Below, piece by piece: positions 1 to 7,347 of a stretch of DNA of 9,284 bases. Positions within the stretch are counted from its first letter, which is position 1, and each line of letters begins with the position of its first letter. The position numbers were made by a program, and so were the translations under genes. Source of the stretch: Pseudomonadota bacterium (GTDB taxonomy: Bacteria > Pseudomonadota > Alphaproteobacteria > Rhizobiales > Xanthobacteraceae); NCBI GenBank assembly GCA_023431725.1, contig JAEYVN010000481.1:1-9284 (forward strand). Direction: 5' to 3'. The notes below the pieces were generated by a model. It saw only the letters and a list, made by a program, of their open reading frames with translations. It was not told the DNA's origin and ran no database searches.

Positions 1-390
1 CACGCCGACGACGGCTGTAAAATTAAAAAGCATTGAGATCGGCTGCGCGCCTTTGACGGGATCGTATGTTGCCGTGCTGCTCATCGCCGGGACAGTCGCG
101 TGTTGCGAACCGGAAAACAGCAACAGCGTATAGCCGTCAGGCGCTGCATTCTGGAGAGCCGCCGCGGCAACGGCCCCGCTGGCTGCGGGACGATTTTCGA
201 CGATGATGCTCTGGCCGATCCTCTTTGATGCGGCCTCGGCATAGAGCCTAGCCATCACATCGCTCACGCCGCCGGCCGCCAGGCCGACGAGGATCGTGAT
301 CGGCCGGTTTGGAAAATCCTGTGCGCGGCTTGGGGAGTGAAGGAAAAGTGTAAATCCCACAAAAAGGCAGAACAGCGTGCGAAGCGACAT
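1..390 (-). CDS. Bug/TctC-family tripartite tricarboxylate transporter solute-binding protein, N-terminal part
   Basis: The frame is open from an ATG at 390 to the window edge, giving 130 residues; the gene continues to the left. Residues 1-23 form a Sec-type signal peptide (basic start, Leu/Phe-rich core, Ser-Arg-Ala before Gln24). The mature start FPNRPITILVGLAAGG, then VENRPAASG (64-72) and APDGYTLL (83-90), is the signature order of Bug (Bordetella uptake gene) proteins, the extracytoplasmic receptors of TctABC-type transporters. These bind small, often carboxylated, solutes in the periplasm; the ligand cannot be read from this fragment. Family members are normally about 320 residues. The ATG is chosen because the signal peptide begins directly at it; the ribosome binding site is weak (GGCGAG). 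No tctA/tctB partner is visible, which is common because many Bug genes are orphans. It lies downstream of lon but is separated from it by a terminator, so it is probably transcribed separately. Confidence 0.88.
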   Translation of the reverse strand, partial: MSLRTLFCLFVGFTLFLHSPSRAQDFPNRPITILVGLAAGGVSDVMARLYAEAASKRIGQSIIVENRPAASGAVAAAALQNAAPDGYTLLLFSGSQHATVPAMSSTATYDPVKGAQPISMLFNFTAVVGV

Positions 391-491
391 CGTCAATCTC
401 GCCAAGATAAACCGATAGCCAAGGACGTAACGCCTTATGACGGTGCTGCACAATTCCAAAGATGGAGCCACGTCTGCAAGTTTAGCCTAAG

Positions 492-521
492 AAAAACGGC
501 GGCGCTGGAAGGCGCCGCCGT
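492..521 (-). terminator. Intrinsic terminator of lon
   Basis: A perfect 10-bp inverted repeat (ACGGCGGCGC at 496-505, GCGCCGCCGT at 512-521) flanks a 6-base loop. Read on the minus strand, the hairpin is followed by TTTTTC. It begins 28 bases after the lon stop codon. The GC-rich stem plus U-tract is a textbook rho-independent terminator. It should end the clpX/lon transcript and insulate the Bug-type gene that follows on the same strand. Confidence 0.9.
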
Positions 522-548
522 CACATTGTGTTTCACGGATCCGACGGA

Positions 549-2978
549 TCAGTGAGCGCGGAGTGCAGCTTCCTCATCGGACAGCTTTTCGCTGCCGGGT
601 TTGGCCACAGGCTCCTCCCACTGGATCGGCTCAGGCTTGCGCACCAGTGCGCGCGCCAGCACCTCATCCATGCGCGAGACCGGAATGATCTCGAGCCCGT
701 TCTTCACGGTCTGCGAGATGTCCGCCAGATCCTTAGCGTTCTCCTCAGGGATCAGCACCGTCTTGATGCCGCCGCGCAAGGCGGCCAGCAGCTTCTCCTT
801 GAGGCCGCCGATCGGCAGCACCCGACCGCGCAGCGTGATCTCGCCGGTCATGGCGACATCCTTGCGAACCGGGATGCCGGTCATCACCGAGACGATCGCC
901 GTGACCATGGCGACGCCGGCCGAAGGACCATCCTTGGGCGTCGCGCCTTCCGGCACGTGCACGTGGATGTCGCGCCTGTCGAACAGCGGCGGCTCGATGC
1001 CGAAGGCGATGGACCGCGACCGCACATAAGAGGCTGCCGCCGAGATCGATTCCTTCATCACATCGCGCAGGTTGCCGGTGACGGTCATCTTGCCCTTGCC
1101 GGGCATCATCGCGCCTTCGATGGTCAGCAACTCGCCGCCAACGTCGGTCCAGGCCAGGCCGGTGACGACACCGATCTGATCCTCGTCCTCGATCTCGCCG
1201 AAGCGATATTTCGGAACGCCGAGATATTCGTCGAGCTCCTTGGCGGTGACCGCAACCGACTTCTTCTTGGTGAGAGTCAGTTCCTTCACCGCCTTGCGGA
1301 TTAGCGTCGAAATCTCGCGCTCGAGATTACGCACGCCGGCTTCGCGCGTGTAGCGGCGAATGACGGTGAGCAATGCTTCATCGTCGATCGACCACTCCTT
1401 CGATTCCAGACCGTGCTTGGCGATCGCAGCTGGGATCAAGTGCTTGCGCGAGATCTCGAGCTTCTCTTCCTCCGTGTAACCAGCAATACGGATCAACTCC
1501 ATGCGGTCCATCAAGGGCGCAGGGATATTCAGCGTATTGGCGGTCGTCACGAACATCACACCCGAGAGGTCGTAATCGACTTCAAGGTAATGGTCGTTGA
1601 AGGTCGTGTTCTGCTCAGGATCCAGAACCTCAAGCAAAGCCGATGACGGATCGCCGCGGAAATCAGCGCCCATCTTGTCGATCTCGTCCAGCAGGAACAG
1701 CGGATTCGACGACTTGGCCTTTCGCATCGACTGGATGATCTTGCCAGGCATCGAGCCGATGTAGGTCCGGCGATGGCCGCGGATCTCGGCTTCGTCGCGC
1801 ACGCCGCCGAGCGAGACGCGCACGAATTCGCGTCCGGTCGCCTTCGCGATCGACTTGCCGAGCGAGGTCTTGCCGACGCCGGGAGGACCGACGAGGCACA
1901 GGATCGGACCGGTCAGCTTGTTGGCCCGCTGCTGCACGGCAAGATACTCGACGATGCGGTCCTTGACCTTCTCCAGGCCATAGTGATCGGCATCGAGAAT
2001 TTCCTGCGCAGCCTTCAGGTCCTTCTTGACCTTGGTCTTCTTCTGCCACGGGATCGACAGCATCCAGTCGAGATAATTGCGCACGACCGTCGCCTCGGCA
2101 GACATCGGAGACATCTGCCGCAGCTTCTTCAACTCGTGCTGCGCCTTCTCGCGAGCTTCCTTTGAGAGCTTGGTCTTCTTGATCTTGTCTTCGAGTTCGG
2201 CGAGTTCATCCTTGCCGTCCTCGTCGCCGAGCTCCTTCTGGATCGCCTTCATCTGCTCGTTGAGGTAGTACTCGCGCTGCGTTTTCTCCATCTGACGCTT
2301 CACGCGCGTGCGAATCCGCTTCTCGACCTGCAACACGGAGATTTCACTCTCCATCAGGCCAAGAACCTTTTCGAGCCGCTCAGGCACGCTCATGATCTCG
2401 AGGATCGTCTGCTTGTCGGCGATCTTCACCTGCAGATGCGAGGCGATCGTGTCGGCAAGCTTGGCGTGATCTTCAATCTGCTGAACGACGCCGACCACTT
2501 CCGGCGAAACCTTCTTGTTCAGCTTGACGTAGTTCTCGAATTCGGTGACGACCGAACGCGCCATCGCTTCGGCTTCGACGCGCTCGCCGAGGTTGTCGTC
2601 GAGCACGACGGCATCGGCTTCGAAATATTCGCTGCGGTCGGTGTATTTGAGAACCTTCGCACGCTGCGCGCCTTCGACCAGCACTTTCACGGTGCCGTCG
2701 GGCAGCTTCAGCAATTGCAGCACGCTGGCGAGCGTACCGATCTCGTAGATCGAGTCAGTGGCCGGCTCGTCATCGGATGCATTCTTCTGGGTTGCCAGAA
2801 GGATGAAGGTGTCGGAGCGCATGACCTCTTCCAGCGCCTTGATCGACTTTTCACGGCCGACAAAGAGCGGAACGATCATGTGCGGAAATACGACGATGTC
2901 GCGCAAAGGCAGCACGGGGTAAGCCCGTGTTTCTCCGGCGATCAGAGGTGGGCGCGGCTTGTTGTTTGAGGTCGTCAT
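549..2978 (-). CDS. lon: Lon ATP-dependent serine protease (endopeptidase La)
   Basis: The product is 809 residues (E. coli Lon is 784), a homo-oligomeric cytosolic AAA+ protease that degrades misfolded proteins and selected regulators. The order is typical: N-terminal substrate-binding LAN domain (about 19-215), a charged coiled-coil stretch (about 215-310), the AAA+ module with Walker A GPPGVGKT (364-371) and Walker B LLDEIDK with D431/E432, then the protease domain from about 610. The catalytic dyad is Ser686 in KDGPSAG and Lys729 in GGLKEK; the 43-residue spacing matches E. coli S679/K722. The ATG at 2978 has an upstream AAGGA about 10 bases away. The gene is separated from clpX by 330 bases that include a promoter-like TTGACA, so lon may have its own promoter. 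It is followed by a strong terminator. No truncation or missing key residue is seen. Confidence 0.98.
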   Translation of the reverse strand: MTTSNNKPRPPLIAGETRAYPVLPLRDIVVFPHMIVPLFVGREKSIKALEEVMRSDTFILLATQKNASDDEPATDSIYEIGTLASVLQLLKLPDGTVKVLVEGAQRAKVLKYTDRSEYFEADAVVLDDNLGERVEAEAMARSVVTEFENYVKLNKKVSPEVVGVVQQIEDHAKLADTIASHLQVKIADKQTILEIMSVPERLEKVLGLMESEISVLQVEKRIRTRVKRQMEKTQREYYLNEQMKAIQKELGDEDGKDELAELEDKIKKTKLSKEAREKAQHELKKLRQMSPMSAEATVVRNYLDWMLSIPWQKKTKVKKDLKAAQEILDADHYGLEKVKDRIVEYLAVQQRANKLTGPILCLVGPPGVGKTSLGKSIAKATGREFVRVSLGGVRDEAEIRGHRRTYIGSMPGKIIQSMRKAKSSNPLFLLDEIDKMGADFRGDPSSALLEVLDPEQNTTFNDHYLEVDYDLSGVMFVTTANTLNIPAPLMDRMELIRIAGYTEEEKLEISRKHLIPAAIAKHGLESKEWSIDDEALLTVIRRYTREAGVRNLEREISTLIRKAVKELTLTKKKSVAVTAKELDEYLGVPKYRFGEIEDEDQIGVVTGLAWTDVGGELLTIEGAMMPGKGKMTVTGNLRDVMKESISAAASYVRSRSIAFGIEPPLFDRRDIHVHVPEGATPKDGPSAGVAMVTAIVSVMTGIPVRKDVAMTGEITLRGRVLPIGGLKEKLLAALRGGIKTVLIPEENAKDLADISQTVKNGLEIIPVSRMDEVLARALVRKPEPIQWEEPVAKPGSEKLSDEEAALRAH

Positions 2979-3158
2979 GGCCCGTCATTCCTTGTTCTTG
3001 TGCCCCTCCAAACGGCTCGCAATTGCGCAACCACTCAGAGTGCCGAGATGCCGGGAGGGTAGCATGGCCGTAAAGGCACGTTGGCCATACACGAGGGTTG
3101 GGTACGAACCCCGCCCGGAGCGAAAACTAATTCTTCGTACGCGTTCCGTTCGCATGCA

Positions 3159-3189
3159 TTAGGTGGCGCTGCAGTGCGAGAGTGTCAAG
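3159..3189 (-). promoter_or_regulatory. Candidate lon promoter
   Basis: On the minus strand CTTGACA (TTGACA at 3183-3188) is followed after 17-18 bases by CACCTA/ACCTAA (3159-3165). The -35 box is a perfect match to the housekeeping consensus and to the CTTGAC form common in alphaproteobacteria; the -10 box is poor. The pair CTTGAC...CCACCTAAT also loosely resembles an RpoH (heat-shock sigma) promoter, which would fit lon, but the match is not good enough to choose between them. The transcript would carry a leader of roughly 170 bases. Confidence 0.35.
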
Positions 3190-3225
3190 TGAAGCATCTT
3201 GCCACGATCCGTCCACAAAACGACG

Positions 3226-3276
3226 CAGAATCACGCCTGCCTGCCGCTGATTAAGCGGCGAGCCTAGGTGATTCTG
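3226..3276 (-). repeat. Nested inverted repeat downstream of clpX
   Basis: An outer 9-bp perfect inverted repeat, CAGAATCAC (3226-3234) with GTGATTCTG (3268-3276), encloses an inner 6-bp repeat, GCCGCT (3243-3248) with AGCGGC (3254-3259). The 8-base spacers on the two sides are symmetric and mostly unpaired. It lies 33-83 bases after the clpX stop. On the minus strand it is followed, after CGTCG, by TTTTG. It could act as a clpX terminator or attenuator, or as a 3' end stabiliser. The short and offset U-tract makes it an imperfect rho-independent terminator. Confidence 0.5.
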
Positions 3277-3308
3277 GGTCTGATGTCGCAAGACGACTAA
3301 CGGTACAA

Positions 3309-4583
3309 TCAGGCTGTTGCCGGGGTATCGACCGACCGATCGGATCGATCCGCATAGATGTAGAGCGGACGCGCGGTCCCCTCAACCACCTCGCGAGATA
3401 TCACGACCTCCTCAACCCCTTCGAGGCTCGGCAAATCGAACATCGTATCGAGCAGGATGCTCTCCATGATCGATCGCAGGCCGCGAGCGCCGGTCTTGCG
3501 CTCGATCGCCTTGCGGGCGATCGCGCCAAGCGCCTCTTCGGCAAAGGTCAGGTCGATATTCTCCATTTCGAACAGCCGCTGGTACTGTTTCACCAGCGCG
3601 TTCTTCGGCTCGACCAGGATCTTCTTCAGCGAGGCCTCGTCCAGATCTTCCAGCGTTGCGACAACCGGGAGGCGGCCGACAAATTCGGGGATGAGCCCGT
3701 ATTTGAGCAAATCTTCCGGCTCGACCTCGCGGAAGATTTCGCCAGCCTTGCGATCCTCCGGTGCGCGGACCGTGGCGCCGAAACCGATCGACGTCGTGCG
3801 GCCGCGGCCCGAGATGATCTTGTCGAGACCGGCGAAGGCGCCGCCACAGACGAACAGGATATTGGTCGTGTCGACCTGCAGGAACTCCTGCTGCGGATGC
3901 TTGCGGCCGCCCTGCGGCGGCACGGACGCAACCGTGCCTTCCATGATCTTAAGCAGAGCCTGCTGCACGCCCTCACCCGACACGTCACGCGTGATCGACG
4001 GATTGTCGGACTTGCGCGAGATCTTATCGATTTCGTCGATATAGACGATGCCGCGCTGCGCACGCTCGACATTGTAATCGGCCGCCTGCAACAGCTTCAG
4101 GATGATATTCTCGACGTCTTCACCGACATAACCGGCTTCGGTCAGCGTCGTTGCATCAGCCATGGTGAACGGCACATCCAGGATGCGTGCGAGCGTCTGC
4201 GCAAGCAGCGTCTTGCCCGAACCGGTGGGGCCGATCAGCAGGATATTCGACTTCGCCAGTTCGACGTCGTTGTGCTTGGTCTGGTGATTGAGCCGCTTGT
4301 AGTGATTGTGAACCGCGACCGATAGCACCTTCTTGGCGTGCTCCTGACCGATCACATAGTCATCCAGGACCTTGCGGATCTCTTTCGGCGTGGGGATGCC
4401 GTCACGTGACTTCACCAGCGAGGATTTGTTCTCCTCGCGAATGATGTCCATGCAGAGCTCGACGCATTCGTCGCAGATGAAAACGGTCGGTCCCGCGATC
4501 AGCTTGCGGACTTCGTGCTGGCTCTTTCCGCAGAACGAACAGTAAAGCGTGTTCTTGGAATCGCTGCCGCCGACCTTGCTCAT
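3309..4583 (-). CDS. clpX: ClpX, AAA+ unfoldase subunit of the ClpXP protease
   Basis: The product is 424 residues, the same length as E. coli ClpX. It is a hexameric ATP-driven unfoldase that recognises tagged substrates, including SsrA-tagged and specific regulatory proteins, and feeds them into ClpP. The N-terminal zinc-binding domain has Cys15, Cys18, Cys37 and Cys40. The AAA+ module shows Walker A GPTGSGKT (118-125), the pore loop GYVG (151-154), Walker B with D183/E184, and the ClpP-docking IGF loop (266-268). The start is the ATG at 4583, preceded by GGAG at a 6-base spacing; this gives the usual [11 protein letters not shown] beginning. An in-frame GTG at 4613 would add ten residues but has no ribosome binding site and is not preferred. 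clpP lies 390 bases upstream, so clpX probably has its own promoter as well as any read-through from clpP. Confidence 0.98.
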   Translation of the reverse strand: MSKVGGSDSKNTLYCSFCGKSQHEVRKLIAGPTVFICDECVELCMDIIREENKSSLVKSRDGIPTPKEIRKVLDDYVIGQEHAKKVLSVAVHNHYKRLNHQTKHNDVELAKSNILLIGPTGSGKTLLAQTLARILDVPFTMADATTLTEAGYVGEDVENIILKLLQAADYNVERAQRGIVYIDEIDKISRKSDNPSITRDVSGEGVQQALLKIMEGTVASVPPQGGRKHPQQEFLQVDTTNILFVCGGAFAGLDKIISGRGRTTSIGFGATVRAPEDRKAGEIFREVEPEDLLKYGLIPEFVGRLPVVATLEDLDEASLKKILVEPKNALVKQYQRLFEMENIDLTFAEEALGAIARKAIERKTGARGLRSIMESILLDTMFDLPSLEGVEEVVISREVVEGTARPLYIYADRSDRSVDTPATA

Positions 4584-4716
4584 TCCAATCTCCGTATCAT
4601 CCGCGTAAGCCACCTATCCGGCGCTCACATTTCCTAACACCTGTCAGGCGGCCAAAGCGTGGCACCCTGGGCACCGTCCGCCCCAATTCCTCCCCCCGGC
4701 CTGAACTCTGTGACAG

Positions 4717-4745
4717 TCTAGCGAAGCATGCTAGCGACACGACAA
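4717..4745 (-). promoter_or_regulatory. Candidate proximal clpX promoter with CTAGCGA repeats
   Basis: On the minus strand TTGTCG (4740-4745) and GCTAGA (4717-4722) are separated by exactly 17 bases, a plausible sigma-70-type pair. The -10 region overlaps two copies of CTAGCGA (4718-4724 and 4731-4737, plus-strand reading) spaced 13 bases apart. The same segment also contains a CTAGC/GCTAG inverted repeat. The repeats could be an operator, but they are short. The leader to the clpX ATG would be about 127 bases. Confidence 0.3.
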
Positions 4746-4908
4746 TCAAGAAGCCATTAACGCTAATTGCCCCTTGGACCGGTTGCGAGGCCAAATGATG
4801 GGCCTCTTCGGTCCGATTCGGAAAGCCGCCAGGGGCTCCCCGAACCTATCGTCATGTTGAAACCGCCCCAGAGGCGAGCCCGAGCGACAAAGCTTAGGAC
4901 TGCTGTCT

Positions 4909-4936
4909 CAAATATTCGCTTAATCAGGTCATTCAA
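4909..4936 (-). promoter_or_regulatory. Candidate distal clpX promoter
   Basis: On the minus strand CTTGAAT (TTGAAT at 4931-4936) is followed after 16 bases by TATTTG (4909-4914), in the locally AT-rich stretch just after clpP. The -35 box matches TTGACA at four of six positions and starts with the CTTGAA also found in heat-shock promoters, but no CCCCAT-like -10 follows at the right distance. The leader would be about 320 bases. This is weak evidence. Confidence 0.25.
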
Positions 4937-4973
4937 GCCTGAATAATCCGACCCGGGTGGAACTTGAGAATCC

Positions 4974-5615
4974 TCAACTTTTGACCGGGGCGGCCAGAGG
5001 GTCCTCGACGCGCCGGTCGATTACCTTGTCGACCAGCCCGAATTCCTTCGACGCTTCGGCCGTCAGGAAGTAATCGCGCTCGAGCGCATCCTCGATCTTC
5101 TTCAGCGGCTGACCGGTATGCTTCATGTAGATTTCGTTCAGGCGCTTCTTGAGATTCAGGATCTCCTGCGCATGCAGCATGATATCGGTCGCCTGGCCCT
5201 GGAAACCGCCGGACGGCTGATGCACCATGATGCGGGCGTTGGGCAGCGCAAACCGCAATTCCTTCTCGCCCGCGGCCAGCAACAGCGATCCCATCGAGGC
5301 CGCCTGGCCGATGCACAGCGTCGACACCGCCGGCCGAATGAACTGCATCGTGTCGTAGATCGCCATGCCCGATGTCACCACGCCGCCGGGCGAGTTGATG
5401 TACATCGAGATTTCTTTTTTGGGGTTCTCGGCTTCGAGGAAAAGCAACTGGGCGACGATCACCGTCGCCATGCCATCTTCAACCGGACCGGTCACGAAGA
5501 TGATGCGCTCCTTCAGCAGTCGTGAGTAAATATCATAGGACCGCTCGCCGCGGTTGGTCTGCTCGACCACCATGGGAACGAGATAATTCATGTAAGTATT
5601 GACTGGATCTCTCAT
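4974..5615 (-). CDS. clpP: ClpP, serine protease subunit of ClpXP/ClpAP
   Basis: The product is 213 residues (E. coli ClpP is 207). It is a tetradecameric barrel peptidase that degrades proteins unfolded by ClpX or ClpA. The catalytic triad is intact: Ser107 in GQAASMGS, His132 in MVHQPSGG and Asp181 in ERDYF. The spacings of 25 and 74 residues equal those of E. coli. The ATG at 5615 has GGAG six bases upstream, and the CGGAGATTG just before the start is shared with clpX. A short N-terminal propeptide is likely, as in other proteobacteria, but its cleavage site cannot be fixed here. tig lies 88 bases upstream on the same strand, and a GC-rich hairpin sits directly against the ribosome binding site. 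All key residues are present. Confidence 0.98.
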   Translation of the reverse strand: MRDPVNTYMNYLVPMVVEQTNRGERSYDIYSRLLKERIIFVTGPVEDGMATVIVAQLLFLEAENPKKEISMYINSPGGVVTSGMAIYDTMQFIRPAVSTLCIGQAASMGSLLLAAGEKELRFALPNARIMVHQPSGGFQGQATDIMLHAQEILNLKKRLNEIYMKHTGQPLKKIEDALERDYFLTAEASKEFGLVDKVIDRRVEDPLAAPVKS

Positions 5616-5626
5616 CTCAATCTCCG

Positions 5627-5645
5627 GCGCCGCGAATCGCGGCGC
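5627..5645 (-). promoter_or_regulatory. Hairpin abutting the clpP ribosome binding site
   Basis: A perfect 8-bp inverted repeat, GCGCCGCG (5627-5634) and CGCGGCGC (5638-5645), flanks a 3-base loop. On the minus strand the hairpin ends one base before the GGAG of the clpP Shine-Dalgarno sequence. It has no U-tract, so it is unlikely to be a plain terminator of tig. It could affect translation initiation or protect the 5' end of a processed clpP message; both are inferences. Confidence 0.55.
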
Positions 5646-5668
5646 TCATCCCGTTCACGTCCGCCCAA

Positions 5669-5696
5669 AAGTTAGGGCACGTTCCCACTTAAGCAA
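5669..5696 (-). promoter_or_regulatory. Candidate clpP promoter
   Basis: On the minus strand TTGCTT (5691-5696) and TAACTT (5669-5674) are 16 bases apart, immediately after the tig stop. The predicted transcript start near 5662 would give a leader of about 47 bases carrying the hairpin at 5627-5645. The boxes match the consensus only partly. Confidence 0.28.
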
Positions 5697-5703
5697 TCGT
5701 AAC

Positions 5704-7059
5704 TTAAGCGGCCGCTTCTTCGTCGTTGCGGTACAATTCTTCGCGGGACACTTTCTTGTCGCTCACCTTGGCAAGGGCGAGGATGAAATCCGTAACCTTG
5801 TTCTCGATCAAGGGTGCACGAATGCTGGCGACAGCTTCCGGGTTGTTACGGAACATGTCCCACAATTCTTTCTCGCGTCCCGGATATTGGCGAACGTGCT
5901 CCACAATGGCGCGCGTGGTCTCTTCATCCGTGACATTGATGTTGTTGCGGCGAGCAATTTCGTCAAGGAGCAAGCCGAGGCGAACGCGCCGATCGGCTAT
6001 GCGCTGATACTCGGCGCGCTCCTTTTCCTCCGTGGTGTTCTCATCCTCGAAGGTCTTGCCCTGCTGCTTGAGCTCCTCTGTCGCAGTCGTCCAGAGATTG
6101 TTGAATTCCTGCTCGACGAGAGCCGGTGGCAGCTCAAATTTGTGACGTTCGTCAAGCGCATCGAACAGAATGCGCTTCACGCGCTGCTTCGAGATCGAAT
6201 CGTGTTCACGCTGGATACGATCGCGAACGGCTTCCTTGACCTTGTCGAGCGACTCCATGCCGAGCGACTTGGCGAACTCGTCGTCGATGGTCACTTCGCC
6301 AGGCGCTTCGATCGACTTTGCGGTGACGTCAAACACGGCGGCTTTGCCGGCCAGTTGGGCCGCCGGATAATTGTCCGGGAACGACACGTTGACCTTGCGC
6401 TCTTCGCCCGCGGCAATGCCGATCAATTGATCTTCGAAGCCGGGGATGAATGTATTGGAGCCGAGCGTCAGCGGCACGTCTTCGGCTGACCCGCCTTCAA
6501 AGGGCACGCCATCGATCGAGCCAACGAAGGCGATAGTGATGCGATCATCCTTCTCTGCTTTCGCGCCCTCACCCTTCGGTGCGTAAGGACGGTTCTGATC
6601 GGCGATGCGCTTGATGCCTTCGTTGACTTCATCGTCGGTTACGTCTGTGGTCAGACGCGTCACTTCGATCGACTTGAAGTCGGCCAGTTCGATCGGCGCG
6701 AGAATTTCCATCGCGACGGTGTAGGAAAGATCGGACTTGCCGCTGATCACGTCCTCAACCGCCTTCTCGTCCTCCGGCAGCGTCACCTTCGGCTGCATCG
6801 CAAGACGGAAATTGTTGTCGGCGATGATCTTGGCGTTCACATCGCGCATCGCTGCGTCGATTGCTTCCGCCATGGCTGAGCGACCATACATCCGGCGCAT
6901 ATGCGCCGTCGGCACCTTGCCGGGGCGGAAACCGTTGATGCGGACCTTGTCCTTCATCGCATCGAGGCGCTCGCTGACCTTGCTGTCGAGTTCGCCAGCG
7001 GGGATCACCACGCTGAATTCGCGGCGCAAACCGTCGGACAATGTTTCGGTCACTTGCAT
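5704..7059 (-). CDS. tig: Trigger factor, ribosome-associated chaperone and peptidyl-prolyl isomerase
   Basis: The product is 451 residues, within the usual range (E. coli 432). It binds ribosomal protein L23 at the exit tunnel and shields nascent chains. The ribosome-docking signature GFRPGKVP lies at 43-50, exactly as in E. coli. The FKBP-like prolyl isomerase domain spans about 170-247 and includes VPFEGG and FIPGFEDQLIG. The C-terminal helical chaperone arms follow, and the acidic/alanine-rich tail is typical of alphaproteobacterial homologues. The chosen ATG at 7059 has AAGG eight bases upstream and gives the normal MQVTETLSDG start. An in-frame ATG at 7098 would add 13 residues but lacks a ribosome binding site. 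The gene heads the tig-clpP-clpX-lon cluster, with tRNA-Leu 70 bases upstream on the same strand. Confidence 0.97.
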   Translation of the reverse strand: MQVTETLSDGLRREFSVVIPAGELDSKVSERLDAMKDKVRINGFRPGKVPTAHMRRMYGRSAMAEAIDAAMRDVNAKIIADNNFRLAMQPKVTLPEDEKAVEDVISGKSDLSYTVAMEILAPIELADFKSIEVTRLTTDVTDDEVNEGIKRIADQNRPYAPKGEGAKAEKDDRITIAFVGSIDGVPFEGGSAEDVPLTLGSNTFIPGFEDQLIGIAAGEERKVNVSFPDNYPAAQLAGKAAVFDVTAKSIEAPGEVTIDDEFAKSLGMESLDKVKEAVRDRIQREHDSISKQRVKRILFDALDERHKFELPPALVEQEFNNLWTTATEELKQQGKTFEDENTTEEKERAEYQRIADRRVRLGLLLDEIARRNNINVTDEETTRAIVEHVRQYPGREKELWDMFRNNPEAVASIRAPLIENKVTDFILALAKVSDKKVSREELYRNDEEAAA

Positions 7060-7129
7060 GGAAATCGCCTTCGCTCTTGGTCGCCGTTCTGACGGCATTG
7101 TGTTGATTAGATTCGGCCGTTCCCAGCTG

Positions 7130-7214
<85 letters not shown>

Positions 7215-7347
7215 GCGCAGGGCAACGCGCGGCACTGCAGGTCATGTTTGGGCCGAGCGGCGCGGCTTATAACATGCGCTTGGGAACGCGCACCAGAAAA
7301 ATGGGTGGTCTCGCCCGTCCTCGCAACACCGGCCCGGAGGGATAACC
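7215..7347. promoter_or_regulatory. Divergent intergenic region between tRNA-Leu and the multicopper oxidase gene
   Basis: These 133 bases must hold the promoters for both divergent genes. The only clear element is the self-complementary TTATAA (7267-7272). On the minus strand it can serve as a -10 box (TTATAA/TATAAG) 53 bases before the tRNA 5' end. No good -35 box lies 16-18 bases upstream on either strand. The oxidase gene has a strong ribosome binding site, GGAGG at 7336-7340. Confidence 0.35.

Larger units (their letters stand above)
2979..3308. other. clpX-lon intergenic region
   Basis: This 330-base stretch has no convincing gene. Read on the minus strand it holds, in order, a nested inverted repeat just after clpX (3226-3276), a promoter-like TTGACA element (3159-3189) and a leader of about 170 bases to the lon start. 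The leader contains a 6-bp inverted repeat, ATGGCC (3064-3069) with GGCCAT (3083-3088), and a 10-bp palindrome CGCAATTGCG (3018-3027). The palindrome is of a size expected by chance. A 32-codon plus-strand frame (3064-3162) is discussed in the findings and is not called a gene. Confidence 0.6.
4584..4973. other. clpP-clpX intergenic region
   Basis: This 390-base gap has no convincing gene. Two promoter-like elements face clpX (annotated separately). Weak inverted repeats near the clpP end, such as TTGAG/CTCAA overlapping the clpP stop and ATTCA/TGAAT at about 4930-4945, lack a U-tract, so no clear clpP terminator is visible. A 65-codon minus-strand frame at 4597-4794 would need a TTG start without a ribosome binding site and runs into the clpX leader; it is not accepted. 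Confidence 0.6.

Noticed and set aside
248..451. 67-codon minus-strand frame over the Bug gene start
   Set aside because: It is in a different frame from the clearly recognisable Bug/TctC protein at 1-390 and resembles no known family.
528..1304. 258-codon plus-strand frame opposite lon
   Set aside because: It lies fully antisense to the lon protease domain, is Arg/His/Asp-rich in the manner of GC-rich shadow frames, and has no recognisable domain.
3018..3027. 10-bp palindrome CGCAATTGCG in the lon leader
   Set aside because: About nine perfect 10-bp palindromes are expected by chance in a window of this size, and no second copy or conserved context is seen.
4584..4613. Ten-residue N-terminal extension of ClpX from a GTG at 4613
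   Set aside because: The ATG at 4583 has a good GGAG and gives the conserved ClpX start and the normal 424-residue length.
4597..4794. 65-codon minus-strand frame in the clpP-clpX gap, with a short hydrophobic stretch
   Set aside because: It needs a TTG start without a ribosome binding site and ends just upstream of the clpX start inside its leader; nothing supports translation.
5599..6489. 296-codon plus-strand frame opposite tig
   Set aside because: It is antisense to a well-conserved gene, has the composition of a shadow frame and shows no family motif.
7060..7098. 13-residue N-terminal extension of trigger factor from an ATG at 7098
   Set aside because: There is no ribosome binding site at 7098, while the ATG at 7059 has one and places GFRPGKVP at the standard residues 43-50.
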